This document shows, in pieces, positions 45,571 through 54,386 of a stretch of 64,000 nucleotides of DNA. The stretch is from Sulfuriferula thiophila (lineage in GTDB: Bacteria > Pseudomonadota > Gammaproteobacteria > Burkholderiales > Sulfuriferulaceae): assembly GCF_003864975.1 (NCBI RefSeq), contig NZ_BHGL01000003.1, positions 124,001 to 188,000 on the forward strand, written 5' to 3'. The notes below the pieces were generated by a model. The model saw only the letters and a list, made by a program, of their open reading frames with translations, did not search any database and was not told where the DNA came from. Positions within the stretch are counted from its first letter, which is position 1. Each line of letters opens with the position of its first letter. The translations under genes and the position numbers were made by a program.

Positions 45571-45800
45571 GATGCAATCTCCTCGCGCTCCTGCGCGGCA
45601 GGCTGATCACGACTGATCTGAAACCCGGGCTCGAAGGCGGCTAGTGCTGCATCCAGCATGGCCCATGGCTCATTCATCGGTAGCAGCAGGACACCATTAC
45701 CGAAATGTCGCACAACAACCTCTACCCCCTCAAAGCGGTACTCTTTTGGCAAACGAACTGCTTGACTGCGACCCGACTGAAATAGACGTGCGGTATCCAT
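45567..45800 (-). CDS. vapB: VapB antitoxin (AbrB/SpoVT type)
   Basis: 77 residues. N-terminal swapped-hairpin DNA-binding domain (ARLFQSGRSQAVRLPKEYRF), then a toxin-binding tail (AMLDAALAAFEPGF). It is first in the operon and should, with VapC, repress it at the 45-bp palindrome immediately upstream. Coupled to vapC by overlapping codons. Confidence 0.92.
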   Translation of the reverse strand: MDTARLFQSGRSQAVRLPKEYRFEGVEVVVRHFGNGVLLLPMNEPWAMLDAALAAFEPGFQISRDQPAAQEREEIAS

Positions 45801-45807
45801 GGTTTTG

Positions 45808-45852
45808 TCCTATAGCTTGGTATATATCAATGATATATACCAAGCTATAGGA
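45808..45852. promoter_or_regulatory. vapBC operator, 45-bp perfect palindrome
   Basis: Arms 45808-45829 and 45831-45852 (22 bp each) are exactly complementary around one base. It lies 8 bases before the vapB start and contains TATATATCA/TGATATATA, so it overlaps the likely -10 region. It is the expected autoregulatory site of VapBC. Confidence 0.88.
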
Positions 45853-45960
45853 AATCAAGGCATTAATGTGATTTGATTGTGCGGTGACTAAGTTTTAGTC
45901 ACCAAAGGGTATGTTAATACCCAATATGGGTATTTCCAAAGAACACACACATGTTCAGCA

Positions 45961-46839
45961 CTAATCCTTCCCGCCCACATATTCTATCTTCGCCTGACTG
46001 CGATATGACTGCGTTAACTCCGCAATTTTTTGCTGACGCGCTGCTGCAGCGAGTATCTGGCCAATCTTTAATTTGACGTCATCAAAGGCCAGAGGTTGGG
46101 GCTGGGTTGAGGTCAGTACGGTAATGTCGATTGCATCCTGCGTCTGTCTCAGGATCGTCGCTTCGCCTACTTTGCTTCTTAATAACGCGGTTTGCTCATA
46201 GCTCCCCATGTCTTCCGGGGCTTTGACTGTGTGTATTTCATCATACGGTATGCGTTGAGTTTTCAACCATTTGATAAAATCTCCGACAGTTGCGCTGGCG
46301 CTTAATCGGGCCAGCAATCCCGTTTGCTGTGCTTCACTGGCCTGAATACTGAGCTGATCCAGCAGATAGAGTTTACGCTCGGCAAACAATGCAGGGTGTG
46401 ATTGATAATAATCCTGCAACGCAGCTTCGGAAGGTGGCGGTAACTGGGTAAACTGCCGTGCCAGATACGCGTTTATCAGGATTTTTTTATTGCTCGCCAG
46501 CAAGGACTGCAGCACATCTGGGTCGCGGTCGAGTTTGGCTTTTTTAGCTGCCGTCAGCAGCAGGTTCTGGTCGATCACCGCGTCGATGGCGCGCTTGCGA
46601 ATCTGCTCGGGCGTGCCTTCGAACTGGGTCATCTGATTGATGTACTGATTGACTTCATGAATGGTGATTTCTTTGCCGTTGATCTTGGCGACGACCTGGG
46701 TTTTACTGGCGTCGACAGCTTTATGATCACACCCTGTGAGCACTGCTGTACTCATTAACAGGGTGAGTAACAATGTATAGGAAAATGAAACTGTTAACCG
46801 GTTCGATATTGCTGCTTTGGTCCGATTATTGCGCTGCAT
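45961..46839 (-). CDS. epsD: EpsD-family peptidyl-prolyl isomerase lipoprotein
   Basis: 292 residues from ATG 46839 (AGGGG upstream; an earlier in-frame start at 46869 is less likely). Lipoprotein signal with lipobox LTGC at Cys37, then a SurA/PpiC-type layout: an N-terminal helical chaperone part (VAKINGKEITIHEVNQYI...) and a parvulin-like region from about 150. EpsD belongs to exosortase-linked exopolysaccharide loci. Here it is on the opposite strand and cut off from the operon by the toxin-antitoxin block. It may fold envelope parts of the export machine. Confidence 0.85.
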   Translation of the reverse strand: MQRNNRTKAAISNRLTVSFSYTLLLTLLMSTAVLTGCDHKAVDASKTQVVAKINGKEITIHEVNQYINQMTQFEGTPEQIRKRAIDAVIDQNLLLTAAKKAKLDRDPDVLQSLLASNKKILINAYLARQFTQLPPPSEAALQDYYQSHPALFAERKLYLLDQLSIQASEAQQTGLLARLSASATVGDFIKWLKTQRIPYDEIHTVKAPEDMGSYEQTALLRSKVGEATILRQTQDAIDITVLTSTQPQPLAFDDVKLKIGQILAAAARQQKIAELTQSYRSQAKIEYVGGKD

Positions 46840-46852
46840 GGTTTCCCCTTTG

Positions 46853-46902
46853 AGCAAAAAAAGACGCATGACTCAGCCAACCCTGCACCGTGAATCATGC
46901 GT
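46853..46902 (-). terminator. Intrinsic terminator of hslVU
   Basis: Minus strand ACGCATGA (46902-46895) and TCATGCGT (46871-46864) form a stem with a long loop, followed by CTTTTTTT. Confidence 0.7.
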
Positions 46903-46954
46903 TATGTTATATCACCACTACGCTGCATCCATACATGATATTTACATTCATTTA

Positions 46955-48298
46955 TTACAGCACATAGCGTGCCAAATCCTCGCTTACTGCAATATTTTTC
47001 AGCCGAACATCCACGAACCCGGCATCAATATGAACCGGTGCGCTATGATGCTTGCCGGTTTCAAACGAGACTTCTTCCAGCAGGCGCTCCATGACGGTAT
47101 GCAGACGGCGCGCGCCGATATTTTCAGTGGTTTCATTGACCTGATAGGCAATCTCAGCCAGACGACGGATACCATCGGCAGCGAATTCCAGATGCACGCC
47201 TTCGGTGGCGAGCAGTGCCTGATATTGGTGCGTGAGGCACGCATCGGTGGCGGTCAGTATCGCTTCGAAATCCGCTACTGACAACGAGGTCAGCTCGACG
47301 CGAATCGGGAAGCGGCCTTGCAGCTCAGGGATCAGATCCGATGGCTTGGCCAGGTGAAATGCGCCGCTGGCAATGAACAGGATATGGTCGGTCTTGACCA
47401 TGCCGTATTTGGTAGTAACGGTGGTGCCTTCTACCAATGGCAGTAAGTCACGCTGTACGCCCTGGCGCGACACTTCACCACCGCTGGCTTCGTTGCGGCT
47501 GGTGATCTTGTCGATTTCATCCAGGAAGACGATGCCGTTCTGCTCTACGCTGATCAGCGCGCGCTGCTTGACGTCTTCTTCGTTCACCATTTGCGCAGCT
47601 TCTTCTTCGATGAGCAATTTCATGGCCTCAGCGATTTTGAGCTTGCGGGTTTTACGTGGACGGTTGCCCATGTTCTGGAACATGTCCTGAATCTGGGTGG
47701 TCAGGTCTTCCATACCCGGCGGTGCAAAAATCTGCGCGCTGGCTTGCGGGCCGGCAACGTCGATTTCAATTTCCTTGTCATTCAGTTGCCCTTCGCGCAG
47801 CATTTTGCGAAATTTCTGGCGGGTGCCGGAATCTTCTGTTTTAGCGGCTGGCTCTACGCCCAGAGAATGCGCGACATCGCGGGCGGGTGGCAGCAAGGCA
47901 TCGAGAATGCGCTCTTCGGCGGCGTCTTCTGCACGCATCTGCACTTTGGCCATATCCTGCTCGCGCAGGTCTTTGATGGCGATCTCCATCAAGTCACGAA
48001 TGATGGAATCGACATCGCGACCGACATAGCCGACTTCAGTAAATTTGGTTGCTTCGATCTTGATGAACGGCGCATGTGCAATGCGTGCCAGACGCCGGGC
48101 AATTTCGGTTTTGCCGACGCCGGTGGGGCCTATCATCAGGATGTTTTTCGGGGTGATTTCGTGGCGTAATGGCTCAGCCACTTGCGCGCGCCGCCAGCGG
48201 TTGCGCAAGGCGATTGCTACCGCGCGCTTGGCGGCATTCTGGCCGATGATGTGTTTATCCAGCTCGTGGACGATTTCTTGAGGGGTCATCTGGGACAT
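46955..48298 (-). CDS. hslU: ATP-dependent protease ATPase subunit HslU
   Basis: 447 residues from ATG 48298 (the open frame extends 16 codons further). Starts [20 protein letters not shown]; Walker [10 protein letters not shown]; Walker B LDEIDKI; AAA+ C-terminal part with the [18 protein letters not shown] sensor-2 region; ends RYVL, the C-terminal peptide that docks into HslV. It unfolds substrates and feeds them to HslV. The start is two bases after hslV. Confidence 0.97.
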   Translation of the reverse strand: MSQMTPQEIVHELDKHIIGQNAAKRAVAIALRNRWRRAQVAEPLRHEITPKNILMIGPTGVGKTEIARRLARIAHAPFIKIEATKFTEVGYVGRDVDSIIRDLMEIAIKDLREQDMAKVQMRAEDAAEERILDALLPPARDVAHSLGVEPAAKTEDSGTRQKFRKMLREGQLNDKEIEIDVAGPQASAQIFAPPGMEDLTTQIQDMFQNMGNRPRKTRKLKIAEAMKLLIEEEAAQMVNEEDVKQRALISVEQNGIVFLDEIDKITSRNEASGGEVSRQGVQRDLLPLVEGTTVTTKYGMVKTDHILFIASGAFHLAKPSDLIPELQGRFPIRVELTSLSVADFEAILTATDACLTHQYQALLATEGVHLEFAADGIRRLAEIAYQVNETTENIGARRLHTVMERLLEEVSFETGKHHSAPVHIDAGFVDVRLKNIAVSEDLARYVL

Positions 48299-48300
48299 GG

Positions 48301-48837
48301 TTACTCTAAGACCTCTATCAGGTGGTTTTGATTGGTGTAGATGCACAGGTCGCCGGCAATCGCCAGCGATTTGGCCACGATATCGCGCGGTGACAGTTCA
48401 GTGTTTTCCACCAGGCCGCGCGCAGCCGATTGTGCGTAAGCCCCACCGCTGCCAATTGCAGCAATGCCGTATTCCGGCTCCAGCACATCGCCATTGCCGG
48501 TAATCACCAGAGAATGGTCACGGTCAGCGACGATAAGCATGGCTTCCAGTCGACGCAACATGCGGTCGGTACGCCAGTCTTTGGCTAACTCGACCGCCGA
48601 GCGCATCAGGTTACCTTGATGTTTGTCCAGTTTGGCCTCAAAACGTTCAAACAGCGTAAACGCATCGGCCGTTCCGCCGGCGAATCCGGCCAGGATCTGG
48701 TCCTGATACATGCGCCGGATTTTACGTGCGGTGCTTTTAATGACGATATTACCCAATGTCACCTGACCATCGCCGCCGAGTGCGACCTGATTGCCGCGCC
48801 GTACGGAGAGTATGGTGGTGCCGCGATATTGCTCCAT
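48301..48837 (-). CDS. hslV: ATP-dependent protease peptidase subunit HslV
   Basis: 178 residues from ATG 48837. N-terminal Thr peptidase of proteasome type: [24 protein letters not shown] and [18 protein letters not shown] short leader (MEQYRG) precedes the catalytic Thr, as in other betaproteobacterial HslV, and must be removed. Forms the peptidase double ring with HslU. A sigma32-like promoter lies upstream at 48874-48901. Confidence 0.97.
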   Translation of the reverse strand: MEQYRGTTILSVRRGNQVALGGDGQVTLGNIVIKSTARKIRRMYQDQILAGFAGGTADAFTLFERFEAKLDKHQGNLMRSAVELAKDWRTDRMLRRLEAMLIVADRDHSLVITGNGDVLEPEYGIAAIGSGGAYAQSAARGLVENTELSPRDIVAKSLAIAGDLCIYTNQNHLIEVLE

Positions 48838-48873
48838 GATATTTCCTGCCGAAAGATAAAGGGAATTAAATTC

Positions 48874-48901
48874 AGATGAGGGCAAGACCGAATATATCAA
48901 G
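48874..48901 (-). promoter_or_regulatory. Possible sigma32 heat-shock promoter for hslVU
   Basis: Minus strand CTTGATA (48901-48895), 12 bases, CCCTCATCT (48882-48874), against CTTGAAA/CCCCATNT. hslVU is a heat-shock operon in many proteobacteria. The spacing is slightly short. Confidence 0.4.
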
Positions 48902-48914
48902 AGTCAAGCGGACA

Positions 48915-48938
48915 AAACAAAGGGGCCGTTAGCCCCTG
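48915..48938 (-). terminator. Intrinsic terminator of the TPR/STAS gene
   Basis: Minus strand AGGGGC, short loop, GGCCCCT, then TTTGTTTTG, about 30 bases after the stop of the gene ending at 48967. Confidence 0.75.
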
Positions 48939-48966
48939 ATGTTAGTGATGCGAAATACTGACGGCA

Positions 48967-50148
48967 TTATTTGCGCGGTGCAATTTTCGCCATCTGATCA
49001 ACGCCCATGACTGTAAGCAACACGCACACCATCATGTTACTGCCGGTGATAGTGACCTGCTTGCCAGTCGGAATCAGCGCCATCAACGCATCCATGAACA
49101 GCCCCACGCTGGCGAATTCAACTCTGTCCACATCGAACATATCCAGCTCGACCTCAGGATGCGTAGCGGCAAACTGCTTAAACTCATCAAACACCACCGC
49201 ACTGCCACTGGTAATCGTACCCGACATTTTGAACGCATTATTTTCGGATGGGGTTGCAACTGTCTCAGGCTCTGCAGTAACCGCAACCACTTGCGCGACT
49301 TGCGCCGGCGCTTCCCAGGAAGGTGGCGACACTTCAAAGTGAATTGCAAATTCGATGGCCAGATCTTCAAATTCGGTTTGTTTGCCTTGCAACTGGTAGA
49401 GCTGCATCAACAGCAACCATGGCTCCGGCGCGCTCCCCTCGGCTTTTGCTACATAGTGCTGCAATAAGCCCACCAGCGCACCGCTGGCTATCTGCAATCT
49501 GGACTGCTGTTTCTGCAATTTCACCAACGCGGCTTTTAGTAAGGTACACCCTTCCGGCGTCACTTCGCTGATTCCCGACAGATCAAGCTGAATTGCACCT
49601 TTGGCGGCGGCTTCCTGCAACAGATTGATGCGATCGGCCATGTGCTGATCGAGGCGGCCTTTCAGACTGAACAGTTGCCCGTCAGAGCCGGCTGGTTTGA
49701 CAATTTTGCTGGTGTTGCCGGCGGATTTTGACGTGCTGCCTGTGACCCAGACTGGCGGTGATTTTTCGTGCTTGACGGCATATTCCATGGCCAGCTTTTC
49801 GAATTCCTGCTGTTGCTGGCTGACCCAATACAGATCAAACAACATCAGCCACAGGCTTTCTTCTTCCGGCGAACGGTGAATAAACATCTTCAGGTGATTG
49901 ATGGCTTCTTCGCTACGGCCATTGGCATAGAGCATGGCGGCATCTTCAACGCCGGGAGCAAAGCAGGACTCGATTTCGGTAACAACAATGTCGTCTTTAA
50001 TCAGCGTATTCTCGAAATTCTGCTCTTCCAGCGGCGCATCATGGATAGCCGCGATCGCCTGCTCCTTGCTTCTGGGCTTGACCGCCTCCATGACCGGTGA
50101 CGGCTCAGGCTTTTTCTTATCCTTACGCGTAAAAAAAGAGAAATCCAA
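48967..50148 (-). CDS. Protein with two TPR-like/STAS-like modules
   Basis: 393 residues from TTG 50148, which has AGGG at a suitable distance. An internal duplication is plain. The first unit has ESLWLMLFDLYWVSQQQQEF and MEYAVKHEKSPPVW; the second has EPWLLLMQLYQLQGKQTEF and IEFAIHFEVSPPSW. Each is followed by a STAS-like beta/alpha segment (LDLSGISEVTPEGCTLLKAAL; LDMFDVDRVEFASVGLFMDAL). No signal peptide or membrane helix is seen, so it is probably a cytoplasmic scaffold. The helical parts recall FimV C-terminal segments. Function unknown. Confidence 0.75.
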   Translation of the reverse strand: MDFSFFTRKDKKKPEPSPVMEAVKPRSKEQAIAAIHDAPLEEQNFENTLIKDDIVVTEIESCFAPGVEDAAMLYANGRSEEAINHLKMFIHRSPEEESLWLMLFDLYWVSQQQQEFEKLAMEYAVKHEKSPPVWVTGSTSKSAGNTSKIVKPAGSDGQLFSLKGRLDQHMADRINLLQEAAAKGAIQLDLSGISEVTPEGCTLLKAALVKLQKQQSRLQIASGALVGLLQHYVAKAEGSAPEPWLLLMQLYQLQGKQTEFEDLAIEFAIHFEVSPPSWEAPAQVAQVVAVTAEPETVATPSENNAFKMSGTITSGSAVVFDEFKQFAATHPEVELDMFDVDRVEFASVGLFMDALMALIPTGKQVTITGSNMMVCVLLTVMGVDQMAKIAPRK

Positions 50149-50225
50149 TTCGTTAACCCTAAAATAGAACAGCCATCATTGTCAGGTTGCTATTATTGCC
50201 CGATCACGGGGAAACAGCAACGTAT

Positions 50226-50981
50226 TCACAGTTTAGATACAAAAATCCGGCTTAACAATGCCATTATTGCGATCGCCCATACGATTACCGCACCAGATGG
50301 CACGTCATACCAGGCCGACGCAGCCAAACCCAGCGCATAGCCGACCGCACCAATGGTATAGGCAATTCCCACCGCAAATTTACTGGAGACACTACGCACT
50401 GCCAATGCCGGAATAATCAGACTGGCAAATACCAGATACACTCCCACCAACTGCACTGAAAGCGTAATCGCACAGGCGAAAATCAAGTAGAACCCAACGC
50501 GCCCTAGCGCTTTACCGAGCAATTTGCGTGCCAATAACAATCCAGCCGTCACCGCCGCCATAATTTGCAGTTGCGCCGGGCTTACCCACAGGATCTGCCC
50601 CACCAGCAAATCTTTCAGATGTTCGGCACCGTGCGGGTTCCCGGCCATGAGTATCAGCCCCGCGCAGGCGGCGAGTACAAACAGCACGCCAATCAGCGCT
50701 TCCTGACTGTCCGGCCAGTGTTTCTCCGTCCAGGTCAGCCCGATGGCGCCGATGGCTGCAGCACTCAGCGCCGCAACCTGCACCCCCCAGCCTTGCGGCT
50801 CCCAGCCAAACGAATCTGCGGCGATCACGCCCAACCCGGCAATTTGCGCAATCGCCAGGTCGATAAAGACGATACCGCGTGCCAGCACTTCACGCCCGAG
50901 TGGCACATGGGTGGCGAGCACCAGCATGCCCGCCAGCATGGCCGGGCCCAGAATAGACATATCCAGCGCGGCAAAATTCAT
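50226..50981 (-). CDS. Metal ABC transporter permease (ZnuB-like)
   Basis: 251 residues, seven to eight membrane helices, ABC-3 family (VYLVFASLIIPALAVRSVSSK). Inner-membrane channel for Zn2+ or Mn2+ import. The start overlaps the stop of the binding-protein gene by one base (TAATG). The gene for the ATPase that must power it is not next to it nor anywhere in the window. Confidence 0.87.
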   Translation of the reverse strand: MNFAALDMSILGPAMLAGMLVLATHVPLGREVLARGIVFIDLAIAQIAGLGVIAADSFGWEPQGWGVQVAALSAAAIGAIGLTWTEKHWPDSQEALIGVLFVLAACAGLILMAGNPHGAEHLKDLLVGQILWVSPAQLQIMAAVTAGLLLARKLLGKALGRVGFYLIFACAITLSVQLVGVYLVFASLIIPALAVRSVSSKFAVGIAYTIGAVGYALGLAASAWYDVPSGAVIVWAIAIMALLSRIFVSKL

Positions 50982-51880
50982 TATTTACCCGCCTTTAATA
51001 AACGACTGATGGTGTCATCGTACAAGCCATACAGATTATTAGCGCCAGGTGTGCCGCCCACGGTGAACGGCAATTCAACCGCCGGAATATTGGCACGTTG
51101 CGATAGCCACTCTGACGCACGCCCATCGTTATATGCTGACCGGATCACCATTTTTGCCGGAGTGATTTTGAGTTTGGCCAATACCGCTGTCAGTGATGCC
51201 ACACTCGGCTCCACACCTGGCTTGGGTTCCAGCGTTGCGACCTGCTTCATCCCCAGCCAGTTTTCCAGATAAGGGTAAGCCTGATGCTGGGCGACGATGA
51301 CAGTGCCTTTCAACGGCGCAGCCTGCGCTTCCCAGCGCGCTATCGCGGCTGTCCAGTGAGTTTTGAAATCAGCATAACGCGCCTGGTAATAACCGGCATT
51401 CGCAGCATCGACACTGGCCAGTGTCTTGCTCAATGCATCTGCGACCAGGGCGATATTGCGCGGATCAGTCTGGATATGCGGATTGCCTGCGGCGTGGATA
51501 TCGCCCTCGGAGCGATCCAGTCGCTGTGGTTTTTCCATTAGCGGCACATAACGCGTCGCTTCAAAATTACCGGGCTGGCCGGGTTGAATCAGCGGATTAC
51601 CGGATTCGCGCAGCAGTATCGGCAACCAGCCGATTTCCAGCTCGGCACCGGTACATACCAGCAACTCGGCATTGCGCGCCCGCGCGATCAGCGAGGGGCG
51701 TGCTTCGATACGATGCGGGTCCTGCAATGCCGTGGTGGCATTGGCAACCTTGACCTTGTCGCCACCCAGCTCTTGTGCCAGCGCACCCCACTCCGGCTCA
51801 CACGCCAGCACATTCAATGCGGCATGCGCAGGCAAGGTAACAGTTATGGATAACAGTGCAAATAACAGTTTGGTTTTCAT
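50981..51880 (-). CDS. Metal-binding periplasmic protein (ZnuA-like)
   Basis: 299 residues from ATG 51880; the open frame extends a further 12 codons. Signal peptide ends LPAHA. ZnuA/TroA fold: LACEPEWGALAQELGGDKVKV, then His ligands in DPHRIEARPSL, NPHIQTDPRN and AQHQAYPYLEN. The His-rich loop of typical ZnuA is missing. Together with the TonB system and COG0523 GTPase, zinc is the likeliest metal (inference). Confidence 0.87.
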   Translation of the reverse strand: MKTKLLFALLSITVTLPAHAALNVLACEPEWGALAQELGGDKVKVANATTALQDPHRIEARPSLIARARNAELLVCTGAELEIGWLPILLRESGNPLIQPGQPGNFEATRYVPLMEKPQRLDRSEGDIHAAGNPHIQTDPRNIALVADALSKTLASVDAANAGYYQARYADFKTHWTAAIARWEAQAAPLKGTVIVAQHQAYPYLENWLGMKQVATLEPKPGVEPSVASLTAVLAKLKITPAKMVIRSAYNDGRASEWLSQRANIPAVELPFTVGGTPGANNLYGLYDDTISRLLKAGK

Positions 51881-51890
51881 AGCGGCTTCC

Positions 51891-53288
51891 TTAGAAAGTG
51901 TGGGCGCCGTGGGCACCCAGGCTCATGATGTATTGGAGGGCGAACTGGTTATCCGCTTCGGTCGGGCGTGATTCGTCGCGCGCATATTGCACCCGGAACC
52001 GGGAAAACTCGCTCGGACTGTAGTCGAACATCACCGTATTGCGCTTCGGGTTATACGCTGCCAGTATCGGCAAATCCGCCGCCGTCAGCCCCGTACCCAG
52101 ATCCACACTGCCGCTGTTCAGGCGGTCGTGGCGCAAACCTACGCGCCAGTGCGGCATGAACTGGTACACGCCTTGCAAATACCAGCCGGACTGGGCGGAC
52201 TGGTAAGCACCGGGCACCCCGGAGCATGCGCCACCAGTACAGGTCAAGTCACCGGTTTCATTCCTATGCATGTATTCGCCCTGCAGTTTGAAATTGCGTA
52301 CCGTGGTATTGCCGTTTGGCGCCCATTTCCACACAAAATCGCCGATCCAGGTCTGACTTTTGCCGGAGAAACTATTGGTGGTCGCTACGCCATTCACATC
52401 TGTATCGTCATAGCTGCGGTTTTGCGGCCCGGCCCCCAGATACGACAGGCCGGCACGCCAGCTGTTGGATTCGTCATAATCGCCGCCGACGTGGGCATAC
52501 AGGGCACCCGCGACACTGCCGTTCTTGTCCCGTGTGGTCGCCGGGAAGCTGCGGCCGCTGCCGATCTCGGCACCCAGCTCGACCAGCAGGCTCTCGGTCG
52601 GCGCCAGCCAGGTCAACTGCACGCCGTCATCCCCAAACTGATTACCGAGGAAGGCTTTATATACCAGCGGTGAATCGGTAAAGTCCCACGCGTGCGCGTG
52701 CACGTTGTTCAAATAGCCGATACCGGAATAGAAACGGCCGGCACTGGCCGTGAGTCCGTGCCCCAGACCCAGTGTCTGCAAATAGGCATTCTCGACAGCG
52801 ACGGTATTATCCGGCGCCATCGCCAGCATGAAATTGCCACGGAAATCAGGATCGATATTGGCGCTGATCGCCAACTCGGACTCACCCAGCGAGAAGCCGC
52901 GCGGATTAGGCGCGACCTCGCCGCCGGACGGAATAAAGCCGCCGATTTTATAAGTAGATGGACTGAGCGAACTGTGGCTTGCTGTACCCGACAGGATCAA
53001 CGAAATCGCCGGGTTGAATGCGTTTTCATTGCTTGGTGCGGGCAGTGCGGCGACGGCCGCCGTCTGGCTGGCATGTTCGGCTTTGCTGTCGGCTTGCTCA
53101 GCCTTGGTATTGGCCTGTTTGGTTGCCGCTTCGGTTTGTGCGAGACGCGCTTCCAGCGCCTGAATACGGGCTTCGTAGCTCGCTTTCATCTGCTGGATTT
53201 CGCTGCGTATGTTTTGTAGATCATCGGCCGCATGGGCGGACGTAGCCAGCATCATCAAGATGCTGGACGCAATCAGGGTACGTTTCAT
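51891..53288 (-). CDS. Outer-membrane beta-barrel protein with N-terminal coiled coil
   Basis: 465 residues from ATG 53288 (MKRTLIASSI signal peptide, cut after AHA). A coiled coil of about 60 residues (IRSEIQQMKASYEARIQALEA) precedes a porin-like barrel with many amphipathic strands and a C-terminal Phe. Its signal peptide is nearly the same as that of the TonB-dependent receptor at 57839, and both stand just after a DUF2946-like gene. It probably supplies outer-membrane passage for the metal or a chelate. Substrate unknown. Confidence 0.75.
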   Translation of the reverse strand: MKRTLIASSILMMLATSAHAADDLQNIRSEIQQMKASYEARIQALEARLAQTEAATKQANTKAEQADSKAEHASQTAAVAALPAPSNENAFNPAISLILSGTASHSSLSPSTYKIGGFIPSGGEVAPNPRGFSLGESELAISANIDPDFRGNFMLAMAPDNTVAVENAYLQTLGLGHGLTASAGRFYSGIGYLNNVHAHAWDFTDSPLVYKAFLGNQFGDDGVQLTWLAPTESLLVELGAEIGSGRSFPATTRDKNGSVAGALYAHVGGDYDESNSWRAGLSYLGAGPQNRSYDDTDVNGVATTNSFSGKSQTWIGDFVWKWAPNGNTTVRNFKLQGEYMHRNETGDLTCTGGACSGVPGAYQSAQSGWYLQGVYQFMPHWRVGLRHDRLNSGSVDLGTGLTAADLPILAAYNPKRNTVMFDYSPSEFSRFRVQYARDESRPTEADNQFALQYIMSLGAHGAHTF

Positions 53289-53673
53289 TGGAACATCCTT
53301 ACTGAAAAAATAAATCGACACGCTGCGGCAAGCCGCAACGCTGTGCAGATCAGTTTAATCAGACAAGGACGGGTGGTGCACGGGACTGGTAATGATACGG
53401 GGTGAGCAGTTGCTGACTGATGACAGGCTCAGCAAACTGGATATGGCCGGAGACAGTGGGCAGCCCTAAATCCGGCAGTGTGGCGGGAATGTTATCCAGG
53501 GCGCTGATGACGCACAGATCACACAGCAGCTTATCCGTACCCGGTGTTTGCTTCTGCGATCCACTATCTTGGTACGGATGCACCACGCCATGCGCGGCCA
53601 CCAGCTGCTGCGACCATACCAGCAGCAAGGCAAGGATCAGTGCGATTCTGGCAAAATGGCGACGTGTAAGCAT
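53248..53673 (-). repeat. Duplicated segment, copy B (DUF2946-like gene plus signal-peptide region)
   Basis: The DNA from the signal-peptide codons of the barrel gene through the DUF2946-like gene is clearly homologous to 57797-58220. Long identical runs include GACTGGTAATGATACGGGGT and the adjoining AGCAGTTGCTGACTGA. Confidence 0.85.
53359..53673 (-). CDS. DUF2946-like small exported protein, copy B
   Basis: 104 residues. N-terminal signal or anchor helix (LILALLLVWSQQLVAAHGVVHPY), then a CxxC motif in KLLCDLCVISALDNIP, His residues and a C-terminal HYQSRAPP. About 80 percent identical to copy A at 57906. Proteins of this type occur beside metal transport genes; the Cys/His pattern suggests metal binding in the periplasm. 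It sits directly before the barrel gene. Confidence 0.75.
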   Translation of the reverse strand: MLTRRHFARIALILALLLVWSQQLVAAHGVVHPYQDSGSQKQTPGTDKLLCDLCVISALDNIPATLPDLGLPTVSGHIQFAEPVISQQLLTPYHYQSRAPPVLV

Positions 53674-53720
53674 ACTGTAAGTATAACTGGTATTCAGTTA
53701 AACAAACAACCAGCAACAAA

Positions 53721-54386
53721 CTAATCCACGTCTATCGCCACTTTCACGTCCTGCACCGACTCAACCGGCTTGCCGGCCTGTATCGCCGGGAAAAACCGCC
53801 ATGTTTTCAAAGTATTCAACACCAGCCGGTTCACCCGCGGGTCGGGGGCCGGGTTAACCAGCTCGACCGCCACATTGCCGTCCGTGCCGATATGAATACG
53901 TGCCGTTACGACTATATGCATAGTCTGGTCGCGCAAATCTTCGGGCACCACCGGCTTGGGCTGGTAGAGTGCGCGCGCGCCCATTTGCCGGGTGCCGTCC
54001 TGACTGCTATCGGTACTCGGCTGCGGTTTGGGCGGGGGCGGCAGTACCGGTGCAGGATCGGCATGTACCGGCGGGGGGGCTGGGGGGGCTGGCGGCGCTA
54101 CAGGTACGACTACTCTGGGCGGAATCAGCGCAGGTTGCGGTGTAGCATGCACAGGAACAGGCGTTGCCTTGACTACCCGCCTGGACGGCAGTTTGGGCGG
54201 TGCCGGGGGGGGCGGCAGCTCGATAATGCGCTCATCGATCGCTGCAGGGGGGGCGCTCGCCACCCTGTCGGGTGCGGCAAAGGAAAGACCGAATCCCCAC
54301 AGCACTATCACCCACAGCAATAGTCCCGATGGTAACGACCACCACAGTGTCGGTTCAGCCGGATCGAATACCGCAGTACTATTCAT
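53721..54386 (-). CDS. tonB: TonB energy-transducing protein
   Basis: 221 residues from ATG 54386 (TTG 54392 is an alternative). One N-terminal membrane helix (LLLWVIVLWGFGLSFA), a long Pro-rich periplasmic spacer (PAPPAPPAPPPVHADPAP), and a TonB C-terminal domain (IHIGTDGNVAVELVNPAPDPRVNRLVLNTLKTWRF). It carries proton-motive energy from ExbBD to outer-membrane receptors. It overlaps exbD by 8 bases. Confidence 0.92.
   Translation of the reverse strand: MNSTAVFDPAEPTLWWSLPSGLLLWVIVLWGFGLSFAAPDRVASAPPAAIDERIIELPPPPAPPKLPSRRVVKATPVPVHATPQPALIPPRVVVPVAPPAPPAPPPVHADPAPVLPPPPKPQPSTDSSQDGTRQMGARALYQPKPVVPEDLRDQTMHIVVTARIHIGTDGNVAVELVNPAPDPRVNRLVLNTLKTWRFFPAIQAGKPVESVQDVKVAIDVD

Noticed and set aside
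45884-45902. 8-bp inverted repeat between vapB and epsD (GTGACTAA/TTAGTCAC)
   Set aside because: Short, no T tract, no clear link to either gene.
47591-48169. 192-codon plus-strand frame
   Set aside because: Antisense shadow of hslU, which is certain.
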